Shown: positions 39,419 through 50,734, numbered from the stretch's first letter. The stretch: DNA of 57,500 nucleotides from Symbiodinium natans (GCA_905221605.1 CAJNDS010000091.1:1040738-1098237), one strand, 5' to 3'. Numbers and translations are program-made. The notes: generated from the letters alone by a model not told the origin.

Positions 39419-39639
39419 ACCAGAGTCATAAACACAAACACCAGGGTCAAAGTCATGTGCTAGGTACATTTCTCCAACACCCTATACCCCCTAACCCCCC
39501 TAAACCCTAAACCCTAAACCCCAAACCCTGAACCCCAAACCCAAAACAACCTCCAAGGGTATGCCTTTATTGGGCTCTGTGTGCGCATGCCCTAGACTGC
39601 CATCGTCCAGCTCGCACGACATCGTTTGGTGTTGTGGCA

Positions 39640-40200
39640 TGCATGGTGCGCACATATACACACATACATACACATAGATATATGTGTGTGTAAACGTATA
39701 TATGTATATATGTATATAATATGTATGTATATATACATATATGTGTGTATATGTATATATGTATATATGTATATATGTATATGTGTATATATGTATATAT
39801 GTATATATGTATATATGTATATATGTATATATGTATATATGTATATATGTATATATGTATATCTTTGTATATGGGTATATGTATATCTGTATATCTTTAT
39901 TGTGGTATATGCAGCTATAGGTACATATATCTGCATGTGCATATATATATATATATACGAATATACATATATGTCTGTATGTATGTGTATGTGTATCTGT
40001 ATCTGTATCTGTATATGTATATGTATATGTATGTGTATACGTATATGTATACATATGTGTATATATACATATACATATGTATATGTATACATCATATCTG
40101 TATATACATATATATATATATATATATAAATATACGTATACATATATATATATATGCATGTGCGTGTGTGTGTGATATATATATATATGTATATACATAT
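39640..40200. repeat. TATATG/TATA microsatellite
   Basis: About 560 bp of TATATG, TGTATA and related repeats; Tyr/Ile-rich frames are artefacts. Smaller TA-rich tracts at 48219-48284 and 56640-56740. Confidence 0.95.
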
Positions 40201-40544
40201 ATGTACAAAAGAAGACAATTCAAACAAGCAAGCGCGTAAATTAAGTCTGTATGTGAACATGCAAATTTGCAAATGCATCAAAGTATAAGTAGACCTCAAG
40301 TAGACCTCGAAATACAAACAGCATAACGACATGTACGTGTTCTAGATATGTACATAAAACTGTTTCTTTATATATACATACACATGCATATGGCACAGTT
40401 GAGGCAGACTTCCCGGGTTCATGTTATAGAGTATGTTATAGAGTTTCAGGCCAATCCCTGAACCCTGAACCCTGAACCCTAAACCCTACACCCTAAACCC
40501 TAAACTTTAACCCCTAATTCCTAGACCCGGTGGCGCATATCTAG

Positions 40545-40612
40545 GCCCTTGGCTGCTGGTAGAGGGCAGCGGAGGCGAGAGTCAACAACGAGGTCTTGTC
40601 CTGCTCGGTGGG
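40545..40612 (-). CDS. Exon-like piece, PTEQDKTSLLTLASAAL
   Basis: The minus frame FPTEQDKTSLLTLASAAL then YQQPRA ends at TAG. It is protein-like in composition and flanked by telomeric arrays. Single copy, so strand and borders are untested. Confidence 0.35.
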
Positions 40613-40689
40613 GAAAGAGGGGGTTTAGCGTTTAGGGTTTAGGGTTTAGGGTTTAGGGATTGGGTTCAGGGGGTAGGGTTCAGGGTGTA

Positions 40690-40770
40690 ACCGAAGATCA
40701 ACCCTTCGCCTTCGCAGAACAAACTCGCAAAGCCACAGCTCGCACCGACCCAGGTCCAGAGTAATCTCAG
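40690..40770 (-). CDS. Exon-like piece, hydrophobic, strand uncertain
   Basis: The minus frame reads LRLLWTWVGASCGFASL then FCEGEGLIFGYT. On the plus strand a 41-nt piece bounded by CGCAG and GTCCAG is an alternative. Confidence 0.25.
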
Positions 40771-41523
40771 AACCCTAAACCCTAAACCCTAAACCCTAAA
40801 CCCTAAACCCTAAACCCTAAACTCTAAACCCTAAACCCTAAACCCTAAACCTTCAGGAATGGCTGGGTACCTCCCCTTGCCTTGCTTGACGTCACAACCT
40901 TCCTCCCCTTCCTCCCCCTGCGCCGCCTACTGAAACCCTGACCCCGCTGAACCCAAATGCCTCACAAGATAGCCTAAAGCCTAAGGCCTAAGGCCTAAAG
41001 CCTAAAGCCTAAAGCCTAGACCCTAAACCCCAAAATGGCCCCCGAGCCCAACAAAAGCCCAAGCCCATAAGACAAAAAGCTCCCAGGAAGATTGCGCGGA
41101 GATCCGACAAATGGTTTGGGGTTTCAGGGCTTGTTAGGGTTATATAGGGCTTCGTGCTTTCGGTTCAGGGTTTCAGGGTTTCATAGGGTTGTATGCAGGG
41201 CTTTCGGGCCTTGAGTTTAGGGCGTTAGGACATCGCCATGCATCAAGCACCTTGATTTTCGGCTCACTGACGCGTGTCGACCCCTTCAGTTATATAGGCT
41301 TGATCTGAGCTCCGATCCTCAAGGGGGTTTATAGGGTCTAGGGTCTAGAGTGTTTATAGGGTTTAGAGGCTTCATAGGGTTTAGACGGCTCGTGGACTCT
41401 AAGGGACTAGGGTTCTGTAGGGTTGATAGGGTTTACATGGTTTGTGGTAGGGTTTGTAGGGATTACAGGGCTTGCAGAGTTCGCAGGCTTCACAGGGCCT
41501 CATAGGGCTTTAGGGCTTAGGGT

Positions 41524-41636
41524 TGCAGATCAAGTCTATGATTTCCCAGAGCGTCAAGAGCAAAACGCGGGGGCTCGTGCCGGTTCTTGCATGCGCTTGC
41601 CTGACAAAACAACATGTCCGGATTCATACCCTGAAT
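41524..41636 (-). CDS. Exon-like piece, MNPDMLFCQASACKN
   Basis: Acceptor ATTTCAG, then IQGMNPDMLFCQASACKN, RHEPPRFALDALGNHR, LDLQ. Protein-like and on the prevailing strand. A plus-strand frame (VYDFPERQEQNAGAR) is also open. Confidence 0.4.
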
Positions 41637-42189
41637 CTGAAATCCTTAGCTAAACCCCTGAGCCGCAGGGAACCCTAAACGCTGAAATCATAAACCGCCA
41701 GAACGCGACGCCCTGAACCCGAATGTCCTAAACACCGCAAGCACCAAAGAAGAATTGGGCACTCTCTTGAACCAAAAAAAAAGGGCGTCACGTACATAAT
41801 TCCGACCGAATGCACAGGAAACCCAAAGGCAAGCCTTCACTAAGTCTTTCGGGTCTAAAACCCTAAGCCCTGAACCCGAAACCCTAAACCCTAAACGGCC
41901 TCACCATGAAGCAAGGCATCCTGAAACTAAGGGGTATTGGGCACCCGAAGCTTCAAAAGCCACCCCTAAACCCTAAACCCTAAACCCTCAACCCTCAACC
42001 ACCCTCAGCCGCCCTTCAATTCCTAGAGGTAGTGTTCGGGCTGCCAAAAACCTGCAAAGACCCTGGTTGAGGATTTGAGGGTTATCAGGGTTTTAGGGTT
42101 TAGGGTTAGAGGGTTATGGGCTTCTAGGGTTTAGGGCTCTAGGGTTTAGGGTTCTAGGGTTTAGGGGTTTAGGGTTTAAGGGGACCCCC

Positions 42190-42226
42190 CTTGGAGCCAT
42201 TGACTGCCATCCACAGCCCCTTGAAA
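42190..42226 (-). CDS. Exon-like piece, GLWMAVNGSK
   Basis: Short minus piece after TTTCAAG, ending against telomeric repeat; plausible continuation of 42260-42384. Confidence 0.25.
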
Positions 42227-42259
42227 CCCCCACCCCCCCAAAAAAAAACAAAGAATTAC

Positions 42260-42384
42260 CGGCATGAGCCCCAGAACTGCCGAGCAGGCGGGATCAGGTG
42301 CTCCCCTTCGGTGCGCATGGCGAAGTCGTAGCGCCGCTTGATTTCGACCTGGAGGGGTGCTTGCGGCCAGACGACTGAGAGAAC
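42260..42384 (-). CDS. 125-nt exon, EIKRRYDFAMRTEGEHL
   Basis: Clean borders: acceptor GGCCAG and donor GTAATT. The frame reads VLSVVWPQAPLQVEIKRR, YDFAMRTEGEHLIPPARQ, FWGSC. One of the clearest single-copy exons. The next piece may be 42190-42226 (GLWMAVNGSK) after TTTCAAG. Family not recognised. Confidence 0.5.
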
Positions 42385-42759
42385 CTGGCCGAAACCCTGA
42401 ACCCTAAACTCCAAACCCTAAACCCTAAACCCCAAACCCTAAGCCCCTAGATCAGGTGGGTGGCTAGGGACGGGTTTGGCGGGTAGGGTTTAGAAGGTTT
42501 GGGCAAGAAAAGGAACCCCTCCACCCTATATAGACGCTCACTATATAAACCCGGACAGCCTGTACACCTAAAAACACCTGAGGCGTAAGCAACCTCTGAA
42601 CCCTAAACCCTAAACCCTAATCCCTGAACCCTAATCCCTAATCCCGCCCCCACACACACACACCCACATACGCACACACATAGCAAACCGAAGCTCCAAG
42701 TCCTAACTAAGCCAGCAACAAAAAAAACAACTGCTGCCGAAGAAAGCCGAGTTCACAAA

Positions 42760-42813
42760 GACTTCGTTCATCTGCGATTCGTTCAAGTTGGGGAACCTTC
42801 GTCTCAGTGGCTG
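42760..42813 (-). CDS. Exon-like piece, RRRFPNLNESQMNEVF
   Basis: After CTAAACAG the minus frame reads PLRRRFPNLNESQMNEVF, with a possible GTGAAC donor. The acceptor lies in telomeric repeat. Confidence 0.35.
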
Positions 42814-42995
42814 TTTAGGGTTTAGGGTTTGGGGTTTAGGGTTTAGGGTTTCTGTTTGCCGCTCGCGTTGGATTTAGGGTTTAGGGCTCAAGGCTTTGGG
42901 CTTAGGACTTGATGAGGTTTATGAGTTCAGGGCATTAGCACTTAGGAGGTCCCTGGTTCCAAGGGAAGCAGGGATGGGTACCTGGCATTAGTCCT

Positions 42996-43078
42996 TACCC
43001 AGACCCAAGGGAGGATCCAAGAAGTAATCCCTTTGAGGGTTCTTAAGACTGTTTTGGATCCTCCCAAGGGTCTGGGTA
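42996..43078. mobile_element. TACCCAGACCCAAGGGAGGATCC palindromic element
   Basis: Arms TACCCAGACCCAAGGGAGG and CCTCCCAAGGGTCTGGGTA; single copy seen. Confidence 0.65.
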
Positions 43079-43406
43079 GGCTCCTACAACTCATCAGTAA
43101 CCGAAGAATGTAAGGGGTATCTTTTTGCGTTTAAGGGGGGCTTTGCAGGGAACCTGGACCCCAAACAAAAAGGGAATAAGAGCCTACTCCAGCTGGGCCG
43201 GGGTGTGTGCGATAGCCCGGCTCAGATTTTCTGGGGTGAGTTTGGGGGCCTAAAACACTGGCTATGTAGAGATTGGGGCCAATAGGCCTCTCAAGCAATC
43301 CAACCCCAGATGCAGAGTTTGGGGTCAGGGCCTAGCTGGGAAGATTGAGGGGTTTTGGGTCCGGGGGTTTACGGTTTAGGGTTTAGGGTTTAGGCTAAGC
43401 CCGTAC

Positions 43407-43495
43407 CAACGGTCAAGCAGCACGCACTTCTTGTCTGGGTGGTACGTCCTCATCTGATGCTTCCAGGCTGCCTGCTGAGTCGGACTCTGCTGTTT
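43407..43495 (-). CDS. Exon-like piece with HPDK motif (possible J-domain fragment)
   Basis: The minus frame reads KQQSPTQQAAWKHQMRTY, HPDKKCVLLDRWYG, with donor GTACGG. The helix followed by YHPDK resembles the helix II-loop of DnaJ J-domains, where HPD contacts Hsp70. Only this short piece is visible, so the assignment is tentative. Confidence 0.4.
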
Positions 43496-43499
43496 TTCA

Positions 43500-43560
43500 G
43501 GTTTAGGGTTTAGGGTTTAGGGTTTAGGGTTTAGGGTTTAGGGTTTAGGCTTTAGGCTTC
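43500..43560 (+). repeat. TTTAGGG array
   Basis: Eight near-perfect units directly upstream (coding sense) of the HPDK exon piece. Confidence 0.9.
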
Positions 43561-43757
43561 CAGCCATGACTAGGCTTGCAAGATTCGGATTTGAGTCTTC
43601 TAGGGATTATAGGTGTGTGTGTGTGTGGAGGGTTTGGGGTTTAGGGTCCTGAAAGTTTCGGGCTTAAGGCCTTAAAAACCCTAAACCCTAAAGCCTGAAC
43701 CCTAAACTCCCTAAACCCCAAACCCTAAACCCTAAAGCCTAAACCCTAAACCCTTAC

Positions 43758-43887
43758 TTCTGTAACCTCCGAAATCCCACACCCTTCGTGCCTTGCGTTG
43801 CTGCTTCGGCAGCCGCGCGATCTCCTCGCTGATGGACAGGACCTGCCTGGGCCGGTAGAGTTCTCCTTTAAGAACCCACATGGGCAT
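43758..43887 (-). CDS. 130-nt exon, SISEEIARLPKQQRKARR
   Basis: It begins at ATG directly after telomeric repeat (CCCTAAAATG) and reads MPMWVLKGELYRPRQVL, SISEEIARLPKQQRKARR, VWDFGGYR. The donor is AGAA|GTAAGGGTTTAGGG, an excellent donor that flows into a telomeric array. Whether ATG is the true start is unknown. Confidence 0.5.
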
Positions 43888-44169
43888 TTTAGGGTTTAGG
43901 GTTTGGGGTTTAGGGTTTAGGGTTTAGGGTAGGGTCCCTTTTGGGTCCTGGATATCGTACGGCACCACATTCACTTTAGGGTTTGGGGTTCCGCTTTTTG
44001 TGGGCTTCGACTACATGTAAAACAAACTGAAAGGATCAAGGTAAACCGTACGTACAATCAATCCCACACCCCGAAACCCTCTCCTGGCTTGAGGGTTTAG
44101 GGTTTAGGGTTCAGGGTTCAGGGTTTCGGGTCTCCCTCAAGTAACCTTGTTCCTCAACATCGCAGACGA

Positions 44170-44262
44170 CGAATGCCGCTGCCAAGCAGCTCGCTCGCCA
44201 CACGTGAGAGCTTCACCGACGGCGGTGGGACTGTCTTGACCTAGGTGCACATGGTCACTGTC
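44170..44262 (-). CDS. Exon-like piece, frame uncertain
   Basis: After CCTAG two minus frames are open (VKTVPPPSVKLSRVASEL and QDSPTAVGEALTCGERAA), ending near AACAAG|GTTACT. Confidence 0.3.
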
Positions 44263-44989
44263 CTTACATCGGTTTAATGAAGGGTTTAGGGTTTAGGGTT
44301 TCGGGTTTAGGGTTTCGGGTTTAGGGTTTAGGGTTTGGGGTTGAGGCCAAGTACGGGGTTCGCGTCCGCGCTGCGGCACCTTAGCAAAATACAGCTTCTT
44401 TAGCTACCTCATCATAAGAAGCCCAGGACCCTAAACCCTAAACCCTAACCCCTAACCCAAACCCAGGGAACTCAGGCAGAGAATGATGGCCCCATGTTGG
44501 GTCTCTCGTCATGGAATTGTCCTTCTGGCTGAGAAGGTGCCCTTTCGAGACGACTCCCTTGGGCGTTTTTTTTAGGGATTCAGTAGCCCGAAAAGCCCAG
44601 AACACCTAAACCCCTTACGACCCGAACCCTCTAAACACGAGACTCTGAAGAATCTGAAGGCCTTAACCCTATAGGCCAAAAAGCACTTGCCAAAGCACCA
44701 AAACCCTGAAACCCAGAAGCCCAAAGTGCCCCAACCCCAAAGTCCCCAAACCCTCAAAACCCAAAGAACCCTGAACGCCCTCAAATTCGAAAAAAACAAA
44801 ACTTCTAAATCCTTAAACCTCAAAACCAACAAGACCCTGCAGGCTAGACCCTAAACCCTGAAACCTAAACCCTTATAAACCCTAAACCCTAAACCCTAAA
44901 CCCCAAACCCCAAACCGGATTTGCGAAGGAGGCACTGGTGACAGCGGCTCGCGGATTCGTGGCTCCGCGGGCTGCGTGCGGAGGGGGTA

Positions 44990-45990
44990 GGGTCTAGGGT
45001 CTCGGGTCTCGGGTCTAGGGTCTACAGGGTCTAGGGTTTATAAGGTTTAGGGTTTAGGGTTTAGGTTGTAGGGTTTATAAGGTTTAGGGTTTCGGGTTTA
45101 TGGAGTGGGCGCGCTGGTGCTGAAAGCACCCAGGCACGCGCCCCGACCTGCGTGAGCCCAACCCCGCTGGCGCTCCACCCTCACCTTAACCTCTACGGGG
45201 TTAGGCTTCTTTTGACTCTGATCGCGCTTTTGTTTTGTGCATTTCGTATTATTGGTCACGCAAGCCCTAAAAGCCGAACAAATGTACGATAATTTCGGTG
45301 TTTGAGATTTGGCGCGCCCCTTGGTAAGGGATGATGTACATCTTTCGACGGCTCCGGGGGCCTCTGATCTAGCATGCTTGCGGGGTTAGCTGGCGCCGTC
45401 GCCCCCTGGCTGGGCAAGTACATCATTCTGCCTCGTGGTTCTCTCAAGCAAGTTGCTTTCTGGGTGATGCTAAGCCGCAGCAGACGCCTCCCCCTGGGCA
45501 AAGGCCTCCCACACAGCCCCTTTCATGCAGTTACCCACCAGGCAGAGGCCTCCCTCCCAGGCAAGGGCAGACCTTCCACACAGAGGCCTCCCAGGCAGGG
45601 GCCTACCCTTCAGGGGCCGGGCCCAGGCCAGGCAGGGGCCTCCCAGGCAGGGGCCTCCCTTACCCGAAGGTTTGGGGTATCTTGTTCTAGCGCGACCTGA
45701 CGGGTTTCTCGCGGCCCGGGCTCGCTCAGTTTAGGGTTTAGGGTTTAGGGTTTGGGGTTTAGGGTTTAGGGTTGAGGGCTAGGGTTGAGGGTTTAGGGTT
45801 GATGGTTTAAGTTTTAGGGTTTAATTAGGGTTTGGGGTTTAGGGTTTAGAGTTGAGGGTTAGGGTTGAGGGTTTAGGGTTTAGGGTTGATGGTTTAAGGT
45901 TGAGGGTTTAGGGTCTAGGGTTGAGGGCTGAGGGTTTAGGAGAGGCAAAGCCATGAAGACGTTGGGGCGTCTACTCAGTGGGGAGGGTCT
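44990..45990. other. Telomeric variants around a GC-rich stretch
   Basis: TCTAGGG/TCTCGGG variants (44990-45095), a possible minus exon (45105-45230, VEVKVRVERQRGWAHAGR), a GGCAGGGGCCTCCC minisatellite (45530-45665), then TTTAGGG/TTGAGGG arrays (45728-45945). The 108-codon plus frame here is largely minisatellite. Confidence 0.5.
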
Positions 45991-46017
45991 GGGTTTAGGA
46001 TTCAGGGTTCAGAGTTG

Positions 46018-46125
46018 AGGAAGGTTCATGGGTACTTGGACGTAGGGTTGTAAACCCTGAAGAAGGTTATCACCCTAGATACCCTGCGTATCACCCTAGC
46101 TTTAAGTACCCATGAACCTCCAAGT
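46018..46125. mobile_element. GGTTCATGGGTACTT palindromic element
   Basis: Terminal inverted repeats GGTTCATGGGTACTT and AAGTACCCATGAACC. Confidence 0.65.
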
Positions 46126-46632
46126 AGGGCGGTAAAGGGGTTCGGGGATTTGGGATTCGGGCTTGGGGTCCCCCAAAATCCTACCCGGACCCCGGAAAGG
46201 TACCCATGAAAAATAATTTGGGGTTTTGGGGTTTAGGGTTTAGTGGAGGTCGTTCGATTTGGGACGTGGCGTTTGCGGGGTTCAAGGCGGGGGGGGGGGG
46301 GGGGGGGGGGGAGGATGTTCGGGGATTCTAGGGTTTAGGGTTTAGGGAAAAGAAGTTGTGCGGCCTTGTTTCCCTTGCTTTCTGCAATCGTCAGCCATGA
46401 TTTCTCTGAGTTCCAAAGCTGAGAACCAAAAAAAACTCAGTTTCCGCTGATAGGGTGAAACGGAAGCCCGAAACTTTGACAAGGTTCAACCTCTCCGAAC
46501 CCTACGTAAACCCTATATTATATAACCCTAAACACCAAACCCGAAACCCTAAACGCTATACCCTAAATCCTAAACACTCAACCCGAAACCCTAAACCCTA
46601 CAAAGCCAAAAGCCCCAGACCCTCCTGAGCCC

Positions 46633-46713
46633 TCAGCCCTGCTCCTCGAGACTCAGCCAGGGCACGAAGCGCGGCCGGCGCGAGGGGAGGAAGCTCGGGC
46701 GGAAGAGCTTACA
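46633..46713 (-). CDS. Exon-like piece, KLFRPSFLPSRRPRFVPW
   Basis: The minus frame KLFRPSFLPSRRPRFVPW then LSLEEQG ends at TGA. Basic and proline-rich. Confidence 0.35.
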   Translation of the reverse strand, partial: CKLFRPSFLPSRRPRFVPWLSLEEQG

Positions 46714-47195
46714 CCTTCGAGGGTTTAGGGATTAGGGTTTAGGGTTTAGGGTTTAGGGTTTAGGGTTTTGGGTTTAGGGCTTGTGGGACCAGAGTTGCTG
46801 GGCTCTTGAATCAAACCCTGGAAACTGTGGCAGGGACGGCCTCAGGAAATCGATGCGGGGGTTCGTGGTCCACAGGGTTGTGCTGGAATTTCGGGCCCTC
46901 AAACCCGAAACCCTAAACTCTGAACCCTAAACCCCAAATCCTAAACCCTAAACCCTAAACCCTAGACCCTGAACCCTGAACCCTAAACCCAAAACCCCTT
47001 AAAGTGTGGCAGGGGTTGGGGTGGGGGGAGCAGCAGTGGTCAGGGCCCTCCAGGGAACTGGAGATGCAGAGAACCGGGGTGTAGGGCTTGGGGGCGTGTA
47101 GAATTTATAATTCTAAGCTCAGCAACGGGAAGCATAGAAACCCTAAACCCGAAACTCTAAACCTTAAACCCTAAACCCTAAACCTCTGAACGCTG

Positions 47196-47460
47196 CTTGA
47201 AGGTTTGTGGGTGCTTAGAAGTAGAGTTGGATGTTCACGCGTACTTAGAAGTAGGGTTAGAAGTACCCGAAATACCCCACACTCTACTTCCAAGTGCCAA
47301 TGAACCTTCAAGTGAGCCCCGTAAACCCCCAAACCCCCTAAACCTTAGACCCTACTTGGAGGTTCAGGGTACCGAGTAACCCAATTATAAGTGTAGTTGT
47401 AGGCCACATATAAGCCCCTTAGGTACCCTAATGGGTTATAATTGGCTTATAACTGCCGTA
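47196..47460. mobile_element. Two adjacent GGTTCATGG-family elements
   Basis: One at about 47196-47315 and one at about 47350-47460, separated by a short telomeric stretch. Confidence 0.55.
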
Positions 47461-47581
47461 TAATCCCTAAACCCTAAACCCTAAACCCGAAACTCTACTG
47501 AACCAACCCTAAACCCAACCATGAAGTCCAAGCAGACCCCGAAGCCTCAAGGCCTTCCATCCAGAGACCCGAGATCCCCCA

Positions 47582-47685
47582 AGCCTCGGGTTTAGGGTTT
47601 AGGGTTTAGGGTTTAGGGTTTAGGGTTTAGGGTTTAGGGTTTAGGGTTTAGGGTTTAGGGTTTAGGGTTTAGGGTTTAGGGTTTA
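47582..47685 (+). repeat. TTTAGGG array
   Basis: About 14 perfect units. Confidence 0.95.
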
Positions 47686-47970
47686 GCCTCCTGATGGTCC
47701 CAAACCTGAATGATTAAGGGTCGAGGGACTAGGGTTTAGGGTTCAGCAGGGTTTAGGGCTTAGGGTTTAGGGTTGGGGGTTTTGGGTTTGGGCTTCAGGG
47801 TGCTTGAATGACAGGTCCCCTTGTAGGGGCACTTCTTTCAGGACTCTTAGCCTTGCAAGAAACTCTTGAACCGCAGCACTAAACCCTAAACCCTAAACCC
47901 TAAACCCTAAACCCTAAACCCTGAACCCTGAACCCTGAACCCTGAACCCTGATAACCCTAAACCCTAAAC

Positions 47971-48050
47971 CGCATCTTGCAGCACTGGCCACTTCTCGCT
48001 GTGGATGGGCTTGCCGCAGGTGCCTCGGATATGGCTTTCGTGGCTTGGGG
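47971..48050 (-). CDS. Exon-like piece, HIRGTCGKPIHSEKWPVL
   Basis: The minus frame SSPSHESHIRGTCGKPIH, SEKWPVLQDA ends GATGCG|GTTTAGGG, so a telomeric repeat provides the GT donor. Confidence 0.45.
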
Positions 48051-48054
48051 AGCT

Positions 48055-48180
48055 TAGGGTAGGGTTTAGGATTTAGGATTTAGGGTTTAGGGTTTAGGGT
48101 TTGGGGTTTAGGGTTTGGGGTTTGGGGTTTAGGGTTTAGGGTTTGGGGTTTAGGGTTTCGGGTTTAGGGTTTAAGGCTCA
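48055..48180 (+). repeat. TTTAGGG/TTTGGGG array
   Basis: Mixed standard and TTTGGGG units. Confidence 0.85.
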
Positions 48181-48383
48181 GGGTACAAGGGTTTAGGGCT
48201 TACGGGATTTTGGGCCAGGTTATATATATATATATATATATACATATATGTATTAGCGGTGTGTGTGTATATATATATATATACAAGTGGGAAGGGGTTA
48301 ACCTTCGGTTTTGCCGAGTTTTTGTTGTTATAGTTTCAGGAGGGCTGGCCCAGAAGCCTAAGCCCCCTGGCTCATGTCTGGTA

Positions 48384-48455
48384 GGGAATGAGGGAATGAG
48401 GGCCCTCTATATACCCTTTAAGAGACGATATAGGGTACCTGATTCCCTCATTCCC
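48384..48455. mobile_element. GGGAATGAGGGAATG element
   Basis: 72 bp between TA dinucleotides, ends GGGAATGAGGGAATGAGG and ATTCCCTCATTCCC. Confidence 0.75.
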
Positions 48456-48942
48456 TACTAAGGACCTGCCGAGAAACCCCGAAGCCTAAACTCGCATAAG
48501 GCGGGAACTGTTAGGACGTCAGGGGGTTTAGGGCTGAGGGCCTCTCAACCCTAAACCCTAAACCCTAAACGCTAAACCCTAAACCCTAAACCCTAAACAC
48601 CTTAAACCCCTAAAGCCCAGGAGCACTTTGGGAACTTCGGCTGCTTGGCTTTCTCTGCGCGCCTTCGAAGGGCAGACAAGAAAAATTGCAAAGGTTTGGG
48701 TCTAGGGGTTTACGGTTTAGGGTGCCCCAAACCCAACTCTCAACCCTAAACCCTAAACCCTAAACCCTAAACCCTAAACCCTAAGCCCTAAACCCTAAAC
48801 CCTAAACCCCAAACCCTAACCCTAAACCCTAAACCCCAAACCCTAAACTCCAACGAGTTCAAGGTTCAGTGGGCACGTATGAGCAGGGTGAAGTAAGCTT
48901 TATCATGTCACAACAATGGTTGCCCGACTTCTACCCTACTCA

Positions 48943-49018
48943 TTGGTAGCCCAGTCAGCAAATTAGACAAAAAGCGCACCCTTCTTGGGGTTGGCTACTT
49001 TATAAGGGAACTACCAAG
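48943..49018. mobile_element. TTGGTAGCCCAG element, shortened
   Basis: 76 bp, left end and GGGGTTGGCTACTTTATAAGG core retained, ends CTACCAAG. Confidence 0.6.
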
Positions 49019-49119
49019 CTACTTGCTAACAAGCCCCAGGGAGCCCTAAAAAGCCCCAACGCCTATAGACCCTAAACCCTCACCAAATAAACCCCCAACA
49101 CCCGGTAGGCCCTAAGCCC

Positions 49120-49235
49120 CTGCAAACCCTACAAACCCTACAAACCCTACAAACCCTACAAACCCTACAAACCCTAAACCCTAGACCCTAAACCCTAAAC
49201 CTAAACCCTAAACCCTAAACCCCAAACCCCTAGAC
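49120..49235. repeat. CCCTACAAA then CCCTAAA array
   Basis: Six 9-bp CCCTACAAA units give way to standard 7-bp units. Confidence 0.85.
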
Positions 49236-49261
49236 CGCAAACAAAAACAAAAAAAAAACAG

Positions 49262-49335
49262 ACCGCAGCCTCGTCTCTGGGCGCTTCTTCGGCGCCTTCG
49301 TGTTGCGCGGGGTGGTGACCTGCCGGGCCAGGGCC
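49262..49335 (-). CDS. Exon-like piece, basic, KAPKKRPETRLRS
   Basis: After CCCTACAG the minus frame reads EALARQVTTPRNTKAPKK, RPETRLRS. The acceptor lies in telomeric-type sequence. Lysine/arginine-rich. Confidence 0.45.
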
Positions 49336-49769
49336 TCTGTAGGGTTTAGGGTTTAGGGTTTAGGGTTTATTGAACTTATTCAGGGTTCAGGTCCGGGGAA
49401 AGTTTCGAGGAGCTTCATTTTTCGGATTTGTTCTTAATAATTTCCAGTTACAGGGGGCTTGAGGGTTTAGGGTTTAGGGTTTTGGAGGTCCAGAGTAGGA
49501 CTTTGGCGTTTTGGAGCTTTTGGGTTTCGGTGTTCTGGGGTTTTGGGGTTTAGAGTTCTAGGGGTCTGAACCCGAAACCCTAAGTGGCCCTAAACCCTAA
49601 AACCCTACGCCCACCCTGGTAAAGGGGGCTGCTTGGCGCACCCTAAACCCCAAACCCCAAACCCCAAACCACAAACCCCAAACCCTAACCCTAAACCCTA
49701 AACCCGAAACCCTAAACCCTAAACCCTAAACCCAATCAGGGGCTTGGGAACCTCCAAGTAACCCAAAAC

Positions 49770-49835
49770 CTTGTGATTGATTGCGGAGGCGCCGGGGGCT
49801 TGCCGGAGCCAGAGGCCATCCGAAAAGCCTCAGAC
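49770..49835 (-). CDS. Exon-like piece, SGKPPAPPQSITR
   Basis: The minus frame EAFRMASGSGKPPAPPQS then ITR; short and bounded by telomeric repeat. Confidence 0.3.
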
Positions 49836-49957
49836 CCTAAACCCTGCTGCTGCTTCGGGTTTAGGGTCTACGGGTTTAGGGCTTTGGGCTTGGGGTTTAG
49901 GATGTAGGAACCACAAACCCTGAACCCTAAACCCTAAACCCTAAACCCCAAACAGGG

Positions 49958-50041
49958 AGAGGGAAGGGGTTTGGGCAGTGCCTCCTTCGGCTGACTCGAG
50001 CGGCTGCGCTGGAGCCGCGAGGACTTGGGGGGAGGCGTGGC
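49958..50041 (-). CDS. Exon-like piece, basic, SSRLQRSRSSQPK
   Basis: After TCACAG the minus frame reads ATPPPKSSRLQRSRSSQP then KEALPKPLPSP. It resembles the neighbouring basic, disordered pieces and could belong to one nuclear protein with 49262-49335 and 50681-50734. Confidence 0.35.
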
Positions 50042-50300
50042 CTGTGAGCGGAGCTCTTGGGGCTTTGGTTGGTTTAGGGTTTAGGGTTTAGCGTTTAGCG
50101 TTTAGCGTTTAGCGTTTAGGGTTTAGGGTTCAGGTTCAGGGTTTAGGGTTTAGTCTAGGGCTCAGGGTTCAGGGTTTAGGGTTTAGGATGTATACGATTT
50201 AAAGGTTTCAAGGGTTTAGGAGCTTAAGGGTTGAAGGGGGGTTGGGTGGGTGTTGGGCGGTGGGGTGATACCGCCAGCTGCCTCATATTTGAGCTCTGCT

Positions 50301-50434
50301 TGGAGGTTCATGGTACTTATTAACCAGTTATAGCTGTACTTAGAACCCAGTTACAAGCCCCTTAAGTGCCCTAATCTGGTTATAAGTACAGTTATAAGTA
50401 CAGTTGTAATTGGTTAATAAGTACCATGAACTTG
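50301..50434. mobile_element. GGAGGTTCATGGTACTTATTAA palindromic element
   Basis: The best copy of its family: long arms with GGTTCATGGTACTTATTAAC and the complement. Confidence 0.75.
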
Positions 50435-50483
50435 GTCTTTTGATATTTTGGGGGGTCTATGGTAGATTATTTTCGTACACCAC

Positions 50484-50553
50484 GGAATGAGGGAATGAGG
50501 GCCCTAAATCATCCCTTAAAAGGTACATTTAGGGCCCTCATTCCCTCATTCCC
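50484..50553. mobile_element. GGGAATGAGGGAATG element
   Basis: 70 bp with long perfect arms (GAATGAGGGAATGAGGGCCC and complement). Confidence 0.75.
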
Positions 50554-50680
50554 TACTAAGAACCAGGGGGTAAACTTTAAACTCTGAAACCCAAGCCCAA
50601 GACCCAAATTATACACTTTTTAAAACCCCCAAGCCCTAAACCGAGTCCCAAAACCAAAGGACCTTCCCCACCCTCACATT

Positions 50681-50734
50681 TCAGCCCGCCTCGCTCTTGC
50701 GCTTCTTGGAAGGGCTCGGGTCAGCATTGGCCTT
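50681..50734 (-). CDS. Exon-like piece, KANADPSPSKKRKSEAG
   Basis: After ATCTAG the minus frame KANADPSPSKKRKSEAG ends in TGA. KKRK resembles a nuclear localisation signal. Confidence 0.4.
   Translation of the reverse strand, partial: KANADPSPSKKRKSEAG

Larger units (their letters stand above)
40200..42180. repeat. Scattered telomeric blocks
   Basis: Blocks at about 40455-40510, 40620-40690, 40770-40855, 41880-41990 and 42075-42180 in both orientations, with exon-like pieces in between. 40980-41020 has CCTAAAG variants. Confidence 0.8.

Noticed and set aside
39500-40332. Tyr/Ile-rich open frames up to 246 codons
   Set aside because: Translation of the TATATG microsatellite on both strands; no codon structure.
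45374-45734. 108-codon plus frame as a gene
   Set aside because: The second half is a GGCAGGGGCCTCCC minisatellite and the first half lacks support.
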